Positions 1-7,381 of a DNA stretch of 23,307 nt are shown piece after piece. This DNA is from a virus: the IMG/VR virus record IMGVR_UViG_3300044546_000342, positions 1-23,307 of that record; one strand, given 5' to 3'. Every line of letters begins with the position of its first letter. Position 1 is the stretch's first letter. The translations under genes and the position numbers were made by a program. The notes beneath the pieces were generated by a model. It saw only the letters and a program-made list of their open reading frames with translations. It did not search any database and was not told where the DNA came from.

Positions 1-1052
1 TAACTGCTTCAACTGCTACAACAACTGCAAATGCTAATCATGCTTTATATAATGCAAACCCTGTAGCGACATCAACTAATCAAACCTTTACTAATAGTAT
101 ATACTTAAAGTATAACAATGCTCAGTGGATTACTTTAGAAGTTTGGAATGGTGGCGCACAAAATGGTGTACGTCTTTGGGTAGACATACAGAACGGAGTT
201 TTAGGAACTGCAAATGCAACTATAGGAAGTTACACATCAAGTTCAATTACTAACGTAGGTAATGGGTGGTATCGTGTTTCAGTAACAGGCGTGATGCCTA
301 ATGCTAGTGCAGTTTACTTATCTATTCGTCACGTAGACGGAAACGGAGCATATAACTTTACTGCAGTAAACGGAAAATCAACTTACATTTGGGGCGCTCA
401 AAGTGAAGTAGGAACGTTAACAGCATATCAACCAATAGCAACTTCACAACAAGCTTACATCGCATCACAATTCAAATACAACTTAAAAGACCCTAGAGAT
501 TTAGACGCTGCATTTAGATTAGTATTTAACGGAGGATGGACACATTCAAGTACAGGTGCAACTCCTAATGGCACTAATGGATATGCTGATACATTATTAA
601 TACCAAGCACATCTTTATCTATATCATCTTCACATTTATCCGTATACTCAAGAACTAATACACCTTCAACAGCATATGTAGGTTATGATATAGCAAGAGG
701 AAATTATTCATTAATTACTCAATATAATGGTAATATATTTTTTGCAAACTTAGAAAATGCAGGGTTATATTTAGCATCTGCTACTGTATCAAATGGATTA
801 GGTTTTTACATTGCATCAAGAATTAATAACACATCTGTTCAAGGTTTTAAAAATTCAAGTAAATTAATTAATGCAGTACAATCAAGTTCATTAGCTACTT
901 CTAGTTTACTAATAGGGAGTATTGGAACAACTAATTTTTCTTCTAAACAATATGCTTTTGCTTCAATAGGAGATGGATTAACAGATACTGAAGCAGCAAA
1001 CTTTTACACACGAGTACAAGCATTCCAAACAGCCTTATCAAGACAAGTATGA
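1..1052 (+). CDS. Tail fibre protein, 3' part (lectin/LamG-like C-terminus)
   Basis: The reading frame is open from base 3 to a TGA at 1050-1052, so this is the last 349 residues of a gene that starts left of the window; the ATG at 291 is internal. The visible N-terminal half is Thr/Asn/Ala-rich and leads to YIWGAQSEVG followed by LTAYQPI. This matches the WGAQxExG...Y.P(T) signature ending a carbohydrate-binding-like module common in phage tail fibres. The rest looks like a jelly-roll (concanavalin/LamG-like) domain ending with FASIGDGLTDTEAANFY and a QAFQTALSRQV tail, an ending I recognise from Bacteroidota phage and prophage fibres. Likely role: distal fibre or receptor-binding subunit. 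The stop overlaps the next start (ATGA), indicating translational coupling. Tail-fibre identity is fairly sure; the ligand is unknown. Confidence 0.8.
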   Translation, partial: TASTATTTANANHALYNANPVATSTNQTFTNSIYLKYNNAQWITLEVWNGGAQNGVRLWVDIQNGVLGTANATIGSYTSSSITNVGNGWYRVSVTGVMPNASAVYLSIRHVDGNGAYNFTAVNGKSTYIWGAQSEVGTLTAYQPIATSQQAYIASQFKYNLKDPRDLDAAFRLVFNGGWTHSSTGATPNGTNGYADTLLIPSTSLSISSSHLSVYSRTNTPSTAYVGYDIARGNYSLITQYNGNIFFANLENAGLYLASATVSNGLGFYIASRINNTSVQGFKNSSKLINAVQSSSLATSSLLIGSIGTTNFSSKQYAFASIGDGLTDTEAANFYTRVQAFQTALSRQV

Positions 1053-1297
1053 AACTAGCAGACATAACAACAGAGGACGTAACTACATTAGTAGGTTTAT
1101 TAACAGAAGAACAGAAAAACGAGATTACTGGTAAACCTTACTCTGCTGACAGTTATTTTAACCCTATTCAAGATTTTTATGATAATTGGATTATTTCAGT
1201 AGAAGAAATAATGTATTGCACTAACAAGGAATTCTTTTGGATAAAAGATCTTGAGTTAATTACTTACAAACCAAAACCAACACCAAGCCCATTCTAA
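1049..1297 (+). CDS. Small tail-fibre-associated protein, function unknown
   Basis: An 82-residue acidic protein with no signal peptide or membrane segment. Its ATG overlaps the preceding stop (ATGA), and its TAA overlaps the next start (TAATG), so it sits in a tightly coupled fibre operon. The N-terminal part is helical and charged (LLTEEQKNEI). It is followed by YFNPIQDFYDNWIISVEE, a segment I recall from short proteins next to tail genes in Bacteroidota phages, and it ends in a Pro-rich KPKPTPSPF tail. A fibre chaperone or small fibre subunit is possible from its position, but no domain of known function can be named. Confidence 0.75.
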   Translation: MKLADITTEDVTTLVGLLTEEQKNEITGKPYSADSYFNPIQDFYDNWIISVEEIMYCTNKEFFWIKDLELITYKPKPTPSPF

Positions 1298-1635
1298 TGA
1301 ATACTTTAAACTTTACTACTAAAAAAGGAGACACTTTTAATGAAGTCCCTTTTCAAATAAATAAAGATGGAATTCCTATTGACTTAACAGGTGCTGTTAT
1401 TCACATGCAATTGCGTAAAAGTCCTAGTACTCAAGTATATTTAAATTTAACTTCTGTAGCTAATGCAGGTATTACTATTACTAGTGCATTAACTGGAGCT
1501 TTTAAAATTAATCAAATGATTATGACATTAGAAGCTAATGTCTATCTTTACGATATTGAAATTACTTTTCCTTCAGGAGAAGTTAGAACTTGGATTTCTG
1601 GACAATTTACAGTTGTAAATGATATTACACGATGA
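1297..1635 (+). CDS. BppU-like Ig-fold baseplate/tail protein
   Basis: A 112-residue protein with alternating beta-strand character throughout. It begins with FTTKKGDTF and contains DLTGAVIHMQLRK. This is the pattern of the N-terminal Ig-like domain of phage baseplate upper proteins (BppU_N/DUF2479-like): a 'KGDTF' strand, then 'IDLTGA.I.MQ(L/I)R', then 'YLYDIEITFPSGEVRTWISGQFTV'-like closing strands. Such domains usually link receptor-binding proteins to the tail tip. This one is a stand-alone domain between two fibre genes, so it may be an adaptor. The start overlaps the upstream TAA, and the TGA at 1633-1635 overlaps the next ATG. Fold assignment is by motif memory; the exact role is inferred from position. 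Confidence 0.75.
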   Translation: MNTLNFTTKKGDTFNEVPFQINKDGIPIDLTGAVIHMQLRKSPSTQVYLNLTSVANAGITITSALTGAFKINQMIMTLEANVYLYDIEITFPSGEVRTWISGQFTVVNDITR

Positions 1636-3611
1636 GTGAAATTATTGATATATCAGTTGGACTTACGGAAGAGCGCGTAGAAATTAGCGTTTCAGAAGTA
1701 GGTAGTTTTGAAATTAATGCTACACCAACTGTTATTGAAGTAAATATTATAACTGGATCTACTATTAATCCATTAATGTATGATTTAAGTGACTTTACTA
1801 ATAATAGTGCAAATCCTTTTGTACAATATAGTGCATTAGCAGGGTTTGTTCCCATTTCTAGATTAATTACTATTAACGGAGTTACTCAAGATTTATCTAC
1901 GGATCGTTCATGGACAGTATCAGCATCAGCTGTTTGGGGAGGTATTACGGGTTCATTGTCTGCACAGACAGATTTACAAGCAGCATTAAATGCTAAAGAG
2001 CCTACTATTACAGCAGGTACAATATCTCAATACTGGAGAGGAGATAAAACTTGGCAAACATTTCCAACTATTCCAACAGTAACACCATCTGCCTTAACAA
2101 AGACTGACGACACTAACGTAACGCTTACATTAGGAGGATCTCCTAGTACAGCTTTATTACAAGGTGTATCACTTACTTTAGGATGGACGGGTACATTAGC
2201 AGACTCAAGAATAGCATCAGCTGCTACTTGGAATGCTAAACAGGATGCAATAACTCTTACAACTACAGGATCTTCAGGTTCGGCTACATTAATAGGTGCT
2301 ACATTAAATGTGCCTACTTATACTTTATTAGGTCTTGGAGGGGTCGCAGCAAGCAGAAATATAACTATTAATGGAATTACTCAAGACTTAAGTGCAGATA
2401 GAAGTTGGAGTGTAGGTACTGTAACGTCAGTAGGATTATCTATGCCATCTGCATTTGCAGTAGCAAGTAGTCCAGTTACTGGAGCAGGAACAATTGCAGT
2501 CACAGGAGCAGGTGTTGCTAGTCAATATATCAGAGGAGATGGTAGTTTAGCAAATTTCCCTACTTCAACAGGCGGAGGAGCTTCTGTTTCATATTACTTA
2601 AATGGTAGTGTATCTCAAGGTACCTTAGGTGGAGTTGCATATAAAGAAATTAATAGTGTTCCTGTAATTGGTGCAGGAACAGATTTTAATATAAATGCAG
2701 ATGGTTATATTGCTCAATTTATCACAGATGTAGGCGATCCAAATAAATTATTAATACCTGCTGGAAATTGGAACTTTGAAACATATTTTAGCGCATCATC
2801 AGGAGGAGGAAGTCCCAAGTTTTATATTGAACTATATAAATATGATGGTACTACATTTACATTAATAGCATCAAATTCAGCAACTCCTGAAAATATTACA
2901 GGTGGAACAAGCATAGATTTATATTTTACAGCAGTAGCAGTACCTGCTACTACATTGCTCGCAACAGATAGGCTAGCAGTTAGATTTTATGTTATCCATA
3001 GCGGTAGGACAATAACTATGCATACTGAGAATAGTCACTTATCTCAAATTATTACTACATTTTCAACAGGATTAACTGCTTTAAATGGATTAAGTTCTCA
3101 GGTACAATATCTTGCAGTAGGCACAACAGGAACAGATTTTAATATATCATCTGCTACTGACACTCATACTTTTAATTTACCTACAGCATCGGCAACTAAT
3201 AGAGGAGCATTAAGCTCTGCTGATTGGGGTGTTTTCAATGGTAAACAAAATGCAATAACATTAACTACTACTGGAACAAGTGGTCCAGCTACATTAGTAG
3301 GAGCAACATTGAATATTCCTCAGTATGGAGGAGGAGGTGGTGGAGGAACTATCTATAAACTTACAGCTCAAACATTAGCAGTAGGAAGTTGGACTTTATC
3401 AGGAAGTTATTATATTTACACATTCTCCAATGTGAATATTACCGTGAATACAAGAGTTGACTTTACACCTGATAATGCAAGTTACAGCGAAGTAACTACT
3501 TGTGGTATGCTACCTGAAGTAGATGTAGCAGCAGGAAGTTGTACATTCTACTCTTTATTTCCACCTCAAAATAATATCTTAGGTGAAATAACAATATTTC
3601 CAACAGTATAA
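1632..3611 (+). CDS. Modular tail fibre protein
   Basis: A 659-residue low-cysteine protein of repeated beta-rich modules, with no signal peptide or membrane segment. Two types of internal repeat are visible. One is the 20-residue 'ITING.TQDLS.DRSW' unit starting at residues 77 and 242. The other is a 30-residue 'K-Q-x-AITLTTTG...GATLN' unit starting at residues 201 and 536. Between them lie ISQYWRGDKTWQTFP and YIRGDGSLANFP, fibre linkers widespread in Bacteroidota phage and prophage fibres. A seven-glycine run sits near residues 566-572, followed by a distinct C-terminal beta domain of about 85 residues that may be the tip. The start overlaps the previous stop (ATGA). Likely a trimeric fibre; which end binds the host cannot be read from sequence alone. 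Confidence 0.85.
   Translation: MSEIIDISVGLTEERVEISVSEVGSFEINATPTVIEVNIITGSTINPLMYDLSDFTNNSANPFVQYSALAGFVPISRLITINGVTQDLSTDRSWTVSASAVWGGITGSLSAQTDLQAALNAKEPTITAGTISQYWRGDKTWQTFPTIPTVTPSALTKTDDTNVTLTLGGSPSTALLQGVSLTLGWTGTLADSRIASAATWNAKQDAITLTTTGSSGSATLIGATLNVPTYTLLGLGGVAASRNITINGITQDLSADRSWSVGTVTSVGLSMPSAFAVASSPVTGAGTIAVTGAGVASQYIRGDGSLANFPTSTGGGASVSYYLNGSVSQGTLGGVAYKEINSVPVIGAGTDFNINADGYIAQFITDVGDPNKLLIPAGNWNFETYFSASSGGGSPKFYIELYKYDGTTFTLIASNSATPENITGGTSIDLYFTAVAVPATTLLATDRLAVRFYVIHSGRTITMHTENSHLSQIITTFSTGLTALNGLSSQVQYLAVGTTGTDFNISSATDTHTFNLPTASATNRGALSSADWGVFNGKQNAITLTTTGTSGPATLVGATLNIPQYGGGGGGGTIYKLTAQTLAVGSWTLSGSYYIYTFSNVNITVNTRVDFTPDNASYSEVTTCGMLPEVDVAAGSCTFYSLFPPQNNILGEITIFPTV
1860..1919 (+). 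repeat. Fibre repeat A, copy 1
   Basis: Encodes residues 77-96 of the modular fibre, containing TINGVTQDLSTDRSW. Copy 2 at 2355-2414 is identical at 16 of 20 residues by my hand count. Part of a recurrent fibre-shaft module. Confidence 0.7.
2232..2321 (+). repeat. Fibre repeat B, copy 1
   Basis: Encodes residues 201-230 of the modular fibre, with AITLTTTGSSG and GATLN. Copy 2 at 3237-3326 matches 23 of 30 residues by hand count. The two copies are 335 residues apart, suggesting that the fibre grew by module duplication or exchange. Confidence 0.7.
2355..2414 (+). repeat. Fibre repeat A, copy 2
   Basis: Encodes residues 242-261 of the modular fibre, containing TINGITQDLSADRSW, matching copy 1 at 1860-1919. 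Confidence 0.7.
3237..3326 (+). repeat. Fibre repeat B, copy 2
   Basis: Encodes residues 536-565 of the modular fibre, with AITLTTTGTSG and GATLN, and is followed immediately by the poly-glycine run. Partner of the copy at 2232-2321. Confidence 0.7.
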
Positions 3612-3613
3612 TT

Positions 3614-5812
3614 ATGGCAATTAATTTACCAGTACAAAATTATTTTAGAAGAATACAGGGTCAATCTGCATGGACAAGACCCGTTGATTGGCCAGTAATT
3701 ACAGATGCTCCGAATGAGGTTCAGTTTTTAATGTCTGACTTAGGGGATTCAAATTGCAGTTTAAGAACGAACTTTGCAAGAACTTCAGGTTCTCAAGATA
3801 TGGTAATTGATTGGGGAGATGGTACAACAACAACTATTTCTGCTACAGGATCTACTACAACTAATAAAACATATACACCAGGAACAGGAACTCCTTGTTC
3901 ATTAGGATATACAACATTTAAAATAAGAGTATACTTTACAGGAACAGGAGTATCAGTTTTGCAAACATGTCAAATCACTTCTGTTTTTATTTCAGGTGTT
4001 AACTTTAGTACTCAAAACTGTGGAGTATTAGAAGTATATTATGGAGATGGAACACCATCTGTATCAACACCTACATATTATGCAGCGCAAGGAGCTTCAA
4101 CTTCTCCTAGTTATTACAACAATCTTACATATGTAAAATTTGCATCAACTGTTACTTGGACCAGTATGAATAATATGTTTTCAGGGTGCACTGGGTTAAG
4201 AAAAGTAGTAATGCCTACATCAGCAGCATCATTGACTGATCTAGCAAGCTGTTTTTTAAATTGTTACCTTTTAGATGAAATAGTACTACCATCTAATGCA
4301 ACGTCAATAACTACATTTAGTACTACATTTCAAAACTGCTTTAATTTAAAAAGTATAATATTACCAACTACATTAAACAGTGTTACTACATTTTTTAATG
4401 CTTTTAATGCAAATGTTAATCTAAGAAATATTACATTTCCTTCTATAAATCTCGCCACAAATTTTAATGCTGCGCTTGGAAACTGTTATAATTTAGAATG
4501 GGTTAAATTTACTAGTATGCCTACTGTAGTAGCAGCAATAAATTTTAATGCTGCATTTACAAGTTGCTTTAATCTTCAAAATGTATATTTTCCCGCAACA
4601 GGTTCTTCAGCACCTACTTTTGATTTTACAAACTGTTTTCAAAATTGTCAACAATTAAAAAGTGTTATATTTCCATCAAATATAAATGCAAGTACATTTT
4701 CACAAACATTTGGATCTTGTACAAGCTTAATAAGATGTGTGCTTCCAACAAATATGCCTTCATGTACTACATTAGCAAATATTTTTACTAGCTGTTATTC
4801 TTTGACTAATGTTACTTTACCTTTAACTGCATCATCAGGAATTAGTTTTGCTAATGCATTTTTTAATTGTTATAGATTAGAGACAATAACAATTCCTTCA
4901 ACGTTAACTATAGGAAGTTTCTCTCAGACATTTAATGGTTGTGCAGGATTAAAAACAGTTAACTGGGCAGCAGGTGCGCAAAACTCTATAACAAGTCTTG
5001 CTAGTGCATTTTCTGGTTGTCGTAATTTAGAAGCCATAACATTTCCAACTAGTATGTTAAATGCAAACAATTTGTCAGGTACTTTTACTAACTGCACTTT
5101 ATTAAAAACAGTTGTGTTTCCTGCATCTTTGACTAATATATCAACAATATCTCAATTATTTCAAAATTGTGTTAATTTAACTTCAATCACTTTGCCCACA
5201 TCTATGAATGCTTGCACTGGTTTTTTAAGTGTATTTCAAGGTTGTAGATTAATAAAATCTGTTACATTACCAAATACTGTATCTATAGCAACAACTAGTT
5301 TTGGGTCAATATTTGCCGATTGCGGTTCTTTACAAACTGTAGTATTACCAGGAGCTGCACAACTAATAAATGTAAATTCAATAGATGCTATGTTTACTGG
5401 TTGTGCTAATTTAGTAACTATAACTAATTTTGATAAAATTGGCTCATTAACAGCAACTCCTTTAGCAAGTGCCAACAGCATTCAATATAATAGATTTACA
5501 TCTATTTCATTTTCAGGACCTTTATCTATACTTGGGCTTAACGGTCCTCCAATAGTTAATGGTAGAGTTGATGTGCAATCAGTAAGATTACTTAATGCGT
5601 CAGCTGGTCAATGGACAGGAAGTTCTCCTCAGATAAATGTAGCATATACAAACATGTCAACTGCTAATTTAGTACAGTTATTTAACGACATGGCAGCACA
5701 AGGAAATGTAACATCAAAAACTATAAACATTACATTAGCAACAGGTGCGGCAGGTTTAACAGCAGCAGATAGATTAATAGTAACATCAAAAGGTTGGACA
5801 ATAACAGGATAA
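3614..5812 (+). CDS. BspA-like leucine-rich-repeat tail/receptor-binding protein
   Basis: A 732-residue protein. Residues about 35-110 contain VIDWGDGTTTT (D66-W67-G68-D69-G70), the signature of a PKD-like beta-sandwich. Residues about 189-610 hold some 17 tandem repeats averaging 25 residues. Each carries an F-x-x/N/G-C-x-x-L core followed by a V-x-(F/L)-P strand, the LRR_5/BspA class found in surface adhesins. Sixteen of the 17 units keep the cysteine. The C-terminus (NLVQLFNDMAAQG, then ITLATGAAGLTAADRLI and GWTITG) is the usual cap of phage LRR_5 proteins. There is no signal peptide, as expected for a virion protein. It follows the fibre gene with a 2-base gap. Probably a receptor-binding or adhesin-like tail protein; the target is unknown. 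Confidence 0.85.
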   Translation: MAINLPVQNYFRRIQGQSAWTRPVDWPVITDAPNEVQFLMSDLGDSNCSLRTNFARTSGSQDMVIDWGDGTTTTISATGSTTTNKTYTPGTGTPCSLGYTTFKIRVYFTGTGVSVLQTCQITSVFISGVNFSTQNCGVLEVYYGDGTPSVSTPTYYAAQGASTSPSYYNNLTYVKFASTVTWTSMNNMFSGCTGLRKVVMPTSAASLTDLASCFLNCYLLDEIVLPSNATSITTFSTTFQNCFNLKSIILPTTLNSVTTFFNAFNANVNLRNITFPSINLATNFNAALGNCYNLEWVKFTSMPTVVAAINFNAAFTSCFNLQNVYFPATGSSAPTFDFTNCFQNCQQLKSVIFPSNINASTFSQTFGSCTSLIRCVLPTNMPSCTTLANIFTSCYSLTNVTLPLTASSGISFANAFFNCYRLETITIPSTLTIGSFSQTFNGCAGLKTVNWAAGAQNSITSLASAFSGCRNLEAITFPTSMLNANNLSGTFTNCTLLKTVVFPASLTNISTISQLFQNCVNLTSITLPTSMNACTGFLSVFQGCRLIKSVTLPNTVSIATTSFGSIFADCGSLQTVVLPGAAQLINVNSIDAMFTGCANLVTITNFDKIGSLTATPLASANSIQYNRFTSISFSGPLSILGLNGPPIVNGRVDVQSVRLLNASAGQWTGSSPQINVAYTNMSTANLVQLFNDMAAQGNVTSKTINITLATGAAGLTAADRLIVTSKGWTITG
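4178..5404 (+). repeat. BspA/LRR_5 tandem repeats (about 17 units)
   Basis: Repeating cores read as FSGCTGL, FLNCYLL, FQNCFNL, FTSCFNL, FGSCTSL, FTSCYSL, FNGCAGL, FSGCRNL, FTNCTLL, FQNCVNL, FADCGSL, FTGCANL and others, spaced about 25 residues apart between residue 189 and residue 594. Only FNANVNL lacks the cysteine. Confidence 0.85.
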
Positions 5813-5813
5813 C

Positions 5814-5978
5814 ATGGAAGATACATCAGGATTTTACAAATTTGAAGATGACAATTGGCAGTATGCACCTAACTTTGTGTATGCTCCTAATTACACTCTA
5901 TTAAGAGAAGACAAAGACACATACAACTACCCAGTTGATGGATGGTCATGGTATAATGAATCACCTATAACAGAATAA
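5814..5978 (+). CDS. 54-residue acidic/aromatic small protein
   Basis: An ATG one base after the preceding TAA opens a 54-residue frame ending in TAA, one base before the next gene. The product begins MEDTSGFYKFEDNNWQYAP. It is very aromatic (eight Tyr, three Trp, three Phe) and acidic, with no membrane segment. Coding is supported by its exact fit between two genes in a close-packed operon and by its non-random composition. Small aromatic proteins of this kind often follow fibre or adhesin genes in Bacteroidota phages, where they may be fibre chaperones or tip subunits. No family can be assigned. Confidence 0.65.
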   Translation: MEDTSGFYKFEDDNWQYAPNFVYAPNYTLLREDKDTYNYPVDGWSWYNESPITE

Positions 5979-5979
5979 A

Positions 5980-6249
5980 ATGGAAACAACGACACAACAA
6001 GGAGTAGCTATTGAACCAGTAGTATTCCCATTAAACCAAGGAACAGCAACTAGAATGACTGTTTTAGTACTTAACTTTACAACAGATGCAACTACTTGTA
6101 CTACTTATTGGCAATTACTTACGGAAGAAGGAAAACAACTTGCTCAAGATAATTACACATTAAGTGAAGAAGAATTTGCAAATTGGGGAGAAAATAATAA
6201 CTTTGTAAATGAATGCGTGGCAAACGCAATTGGCGTAGTATTAATTTAA
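5980..6249 (+). CDS. Small hypothetical tail-region protein
   Basis: An 89-residue acidic protein with no signal peptide or membrane helix. Beta strands are suggested by ATRMTVLVLNFTTDATTC, and a helical acidic segment follows (LTEEGKQLAQDN, LSEEEFANW). Short proteins of this shape are frequent between the fibre and lysis genes of Bacteroidota phages, usually annotated as hypothetical. It starts one base after the upstream stop, and an A-rich stretch ends the gap to the next gene. Position suggests a tail-associated role, but nothing more can be read from the sequence. Confidence 0.75.
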   Translation: METTTQQGVAIEPVVFPLNQGTATRMTVLVLNFTTDATTCTTYWQLLTEEGKQLAQDNYTLSEEEFANWGENNNFVNECVANAIGVVLI

Positions 6250-6259
6250 CAGCAAAAAA

Positions 6260-6478
6260 ATGACAGCAAATCAACCACAAGCACCGAGACAGATTGTTTT
6301 AAATGAAGAACACATTAAAAATTTAGAGGCTTACATTAGCGAAATGCCCACTAGATTAGGACTTCCCTTAATTAATTTCTTAAACGGGCTTGCTCAAGAA
6401 CAAGGAAATGAAAAAAATTCTGTGGAGTTTATTGATCCTATCGTTGCTGCTAGCATGCAGTCCAGCGAAGAGGTTTAA
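6260..6478 (+). CDS. 72-residue helical hypothetical protein
   Basis: A 72-residue predicted helical protein (ATG preceded by AGCAAAAAAA). It carries a basic/amphipathic start and the segment HIKNLEAYISEMPTRLGLPL, followed by a hydrophobic helix. The last 71 bases overlap the spanin gene in another frame, so its C-terminal residues EFIDPIVAASMQSSEEV are encoded by DNA that also encodes the spanin signal peptide. The N-terminal two thirds looks like a genuine small phage protein seen upstream of lysis genes in Bacteroidota phages. It has no signal peptide, and a role in lysis timing is only a positional guess. Confidence 0.7.
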   Translation: MTANQPQAPRQIVLNEEHIKNLEAYISEMPTRLGLPLINFLNGLAQEQGNEKNSVEFIDPIVAASMQSSEEV

Positions 6479-6860
6479 CCGCTTAATTACTAAGCACCCT
6501 GAGTTGCTTACTATTGATAGTGTTGTTATACACGACACTATTACTTTGTATGTACCAGAAGTACATACTGATACAGTAGTAACATTAAAAGAATTAGTTG
6601 ATACAGTAACTCTAACAAAAGATAGAGTTACTGTAAAAGCTTGGTATGTACCTACAGAGAAAAAGGTATATATTCAAGGAGCATGCGCTCCTGTGTATAT
6701 CACTAAAGTGATTACTAAAAAAATCCCCGTAAAATACTACGAACACTATCCCTGGTGGAAAAAGTTTCTTAATAATGCACTAGCATTTTTACTTATTTTT
6801 GGAATTCTATATTTAATCTATATATTAATCACCAAATATTTTAAGTTAATGCGCTTGTAA
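6408..6860 (+). CDS. Unimolecular spanin (u-spanin-like lipoprotein)
   Basis: A 150-residue protein with both hallmarks of a u-spanin. The N-terminal lipoprotein signal MKKILWSLLILSLLLAC has lipobox L14-L15-A16-C17. A single C-terminal membrane segment spans about residues 121-141 (LAFLLIFGILYLIYIL) and is followed by a basic tail. Between them is a charged, beta-rich periplasmic region with repeated DT-V/I pairs. Such proteins tether outer and inner membranes and fuse them in the last step of lysis. An in-frame ATG at 6390 exists, but the ATG at 6408 puts Lys-Lys directly before the hydrophobic core and follows AAGGA, so it is preferred. The start lies 71 bases inside the previous gene in a different frame. 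Holin and endolysin genes follow directly, strongly supporting a lysis role. Confidence 0.8.
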   Translation: MKKILWSLLILSLLLACSPAKRFNRLITKHPELLTIDSVVIHDTITLYVPEVHTDTVVTLKELVDTVTLTKDRVTVKAWYVPTEKKVYIQGACAPVYITKVITKKIPVKYYEHYPWWKKFLNNALAFLLIFGILYLIYILITKYFKLMRL

Positions 6861-6880
6861 ATAAAATTTATTAAGAAATC

Positions 6881-7378
6881 ATGAAAGAAAAAATTACAAT
6901 ATTTATTATGGGAGTAGGAGCAATATTTGCTCCAGTTGAGATGTGTGCGTTGTTATTAATGTTTGTAATTTTAATTGACACAGTAGTCAAATTAATTTCT
7001 CTAAAAAAGATTGCATGCGCAGAAAAAAGAAAATACAGAGATGTATTTAAATCAAAAATTTTAAGAAGAGGTTATATATTTAAGGCTAGCGGATATTATA
7101 TTTTTGCTGGAGCTTTATTTCCATTAGATTACTATGCTTTTACTCCATTCTCTAATGGTCTAATAAAATTTTTAGGTTACAATGTAACTCTTCCTACCCA
7201 AGCTGTGTATACTAATTTATTGCTTTGCATATTTGCATTAATAGAATTAGCATCTATAAACGAAAATTGGTTTGATATCACAGGTAATAACATGCTTAAA
7301 TCTGTGTTTGATATAGTAAAGAAAATCAGAGGAACTATCGAGAAAATCTCGGATACATACAAAAACATAAAAAATTAA
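6881..7378 (+). CDS. Phage holin (holin_4-like)
   Basis: A 165-residue membrane protein. Hydrophobic segments lie at about residues 5-36 (an extended stretch, VEMCALLLMFVILIDTVVKL), 70-90 (YYIFAGALFPLDYYAF) and 108-122 (AVYTNLLLCIFALIEL), with a polar, Lys-rich C-terminus (residues about 140-165). The 'VILIDTVVKL' aspartate in a membrane helix, the basic loop KKIACAEKRKYRD, and the closing IELASINENW correspond to the pattern of the phage_holin_4/toxin-secretion holin family. There the middle is 'DxxxG..K' and the end 'EL.SI.EN'. Holins form lethal inner-membrane lesions that release endolysin and time lysis. It lies between the spanin and the endolysin, with a 20-base AT-rich gap upstream and a 3-base gap downstream. 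Confidence 0.8.
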   Translation: MKEKITIFIMGVGAIFAPVEMCALLLMFVILIDTVVKLISLKKIACAEKRKYRDVFKSKILRRGYIFKASGYYIFAGALFPLDYYAFTPFSNGLIKFLGYNVTLPTQAVYTNLLLCIFALIELASINENWFDITGNNMLKSVFDIVKKIRGTIEKISDTYKNIKN

Positions 7379-7381
7379 TTT

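Noticed and set aside
291-1052. Treating the ATG at 291 as the start of the first fibre gene
   Set aside because: The frame is open back to base 3 with fibre-like sequence upstream, and the ATG falls in the middle of a domain.
1625-1855. Other minus-strand open frames opposite structural genes (also at 5236, 5629, 7177, 8347, 9368, 10314, 12962, 15843, 16043)
   Set aside because: All are short, lie fully over strongly supported + strand genes, and show no family-like features.
4178-5404. CRISPR-like array
   Set aside because: The roughly 75-base periodicity comes from in-frame leucine-rich repeats; nucleotide sequences of units differ and are fully coding.
3614-5812. Diversity-generating retroelement target in the LRR or fibre genes
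   Set aside because: No reverse transcriptase, template repeat or near-identical variable repeat is seen in the window; the AT-rich repeats explain the apparent similarity.
6390-6407. ATG at 6390 as the spanin start
   Set aside because: It would add MLKNKE before a complete lipoprotein signal; the ATG at 6408 gives a canonical MKK-hydrophobic-LLAC signal.
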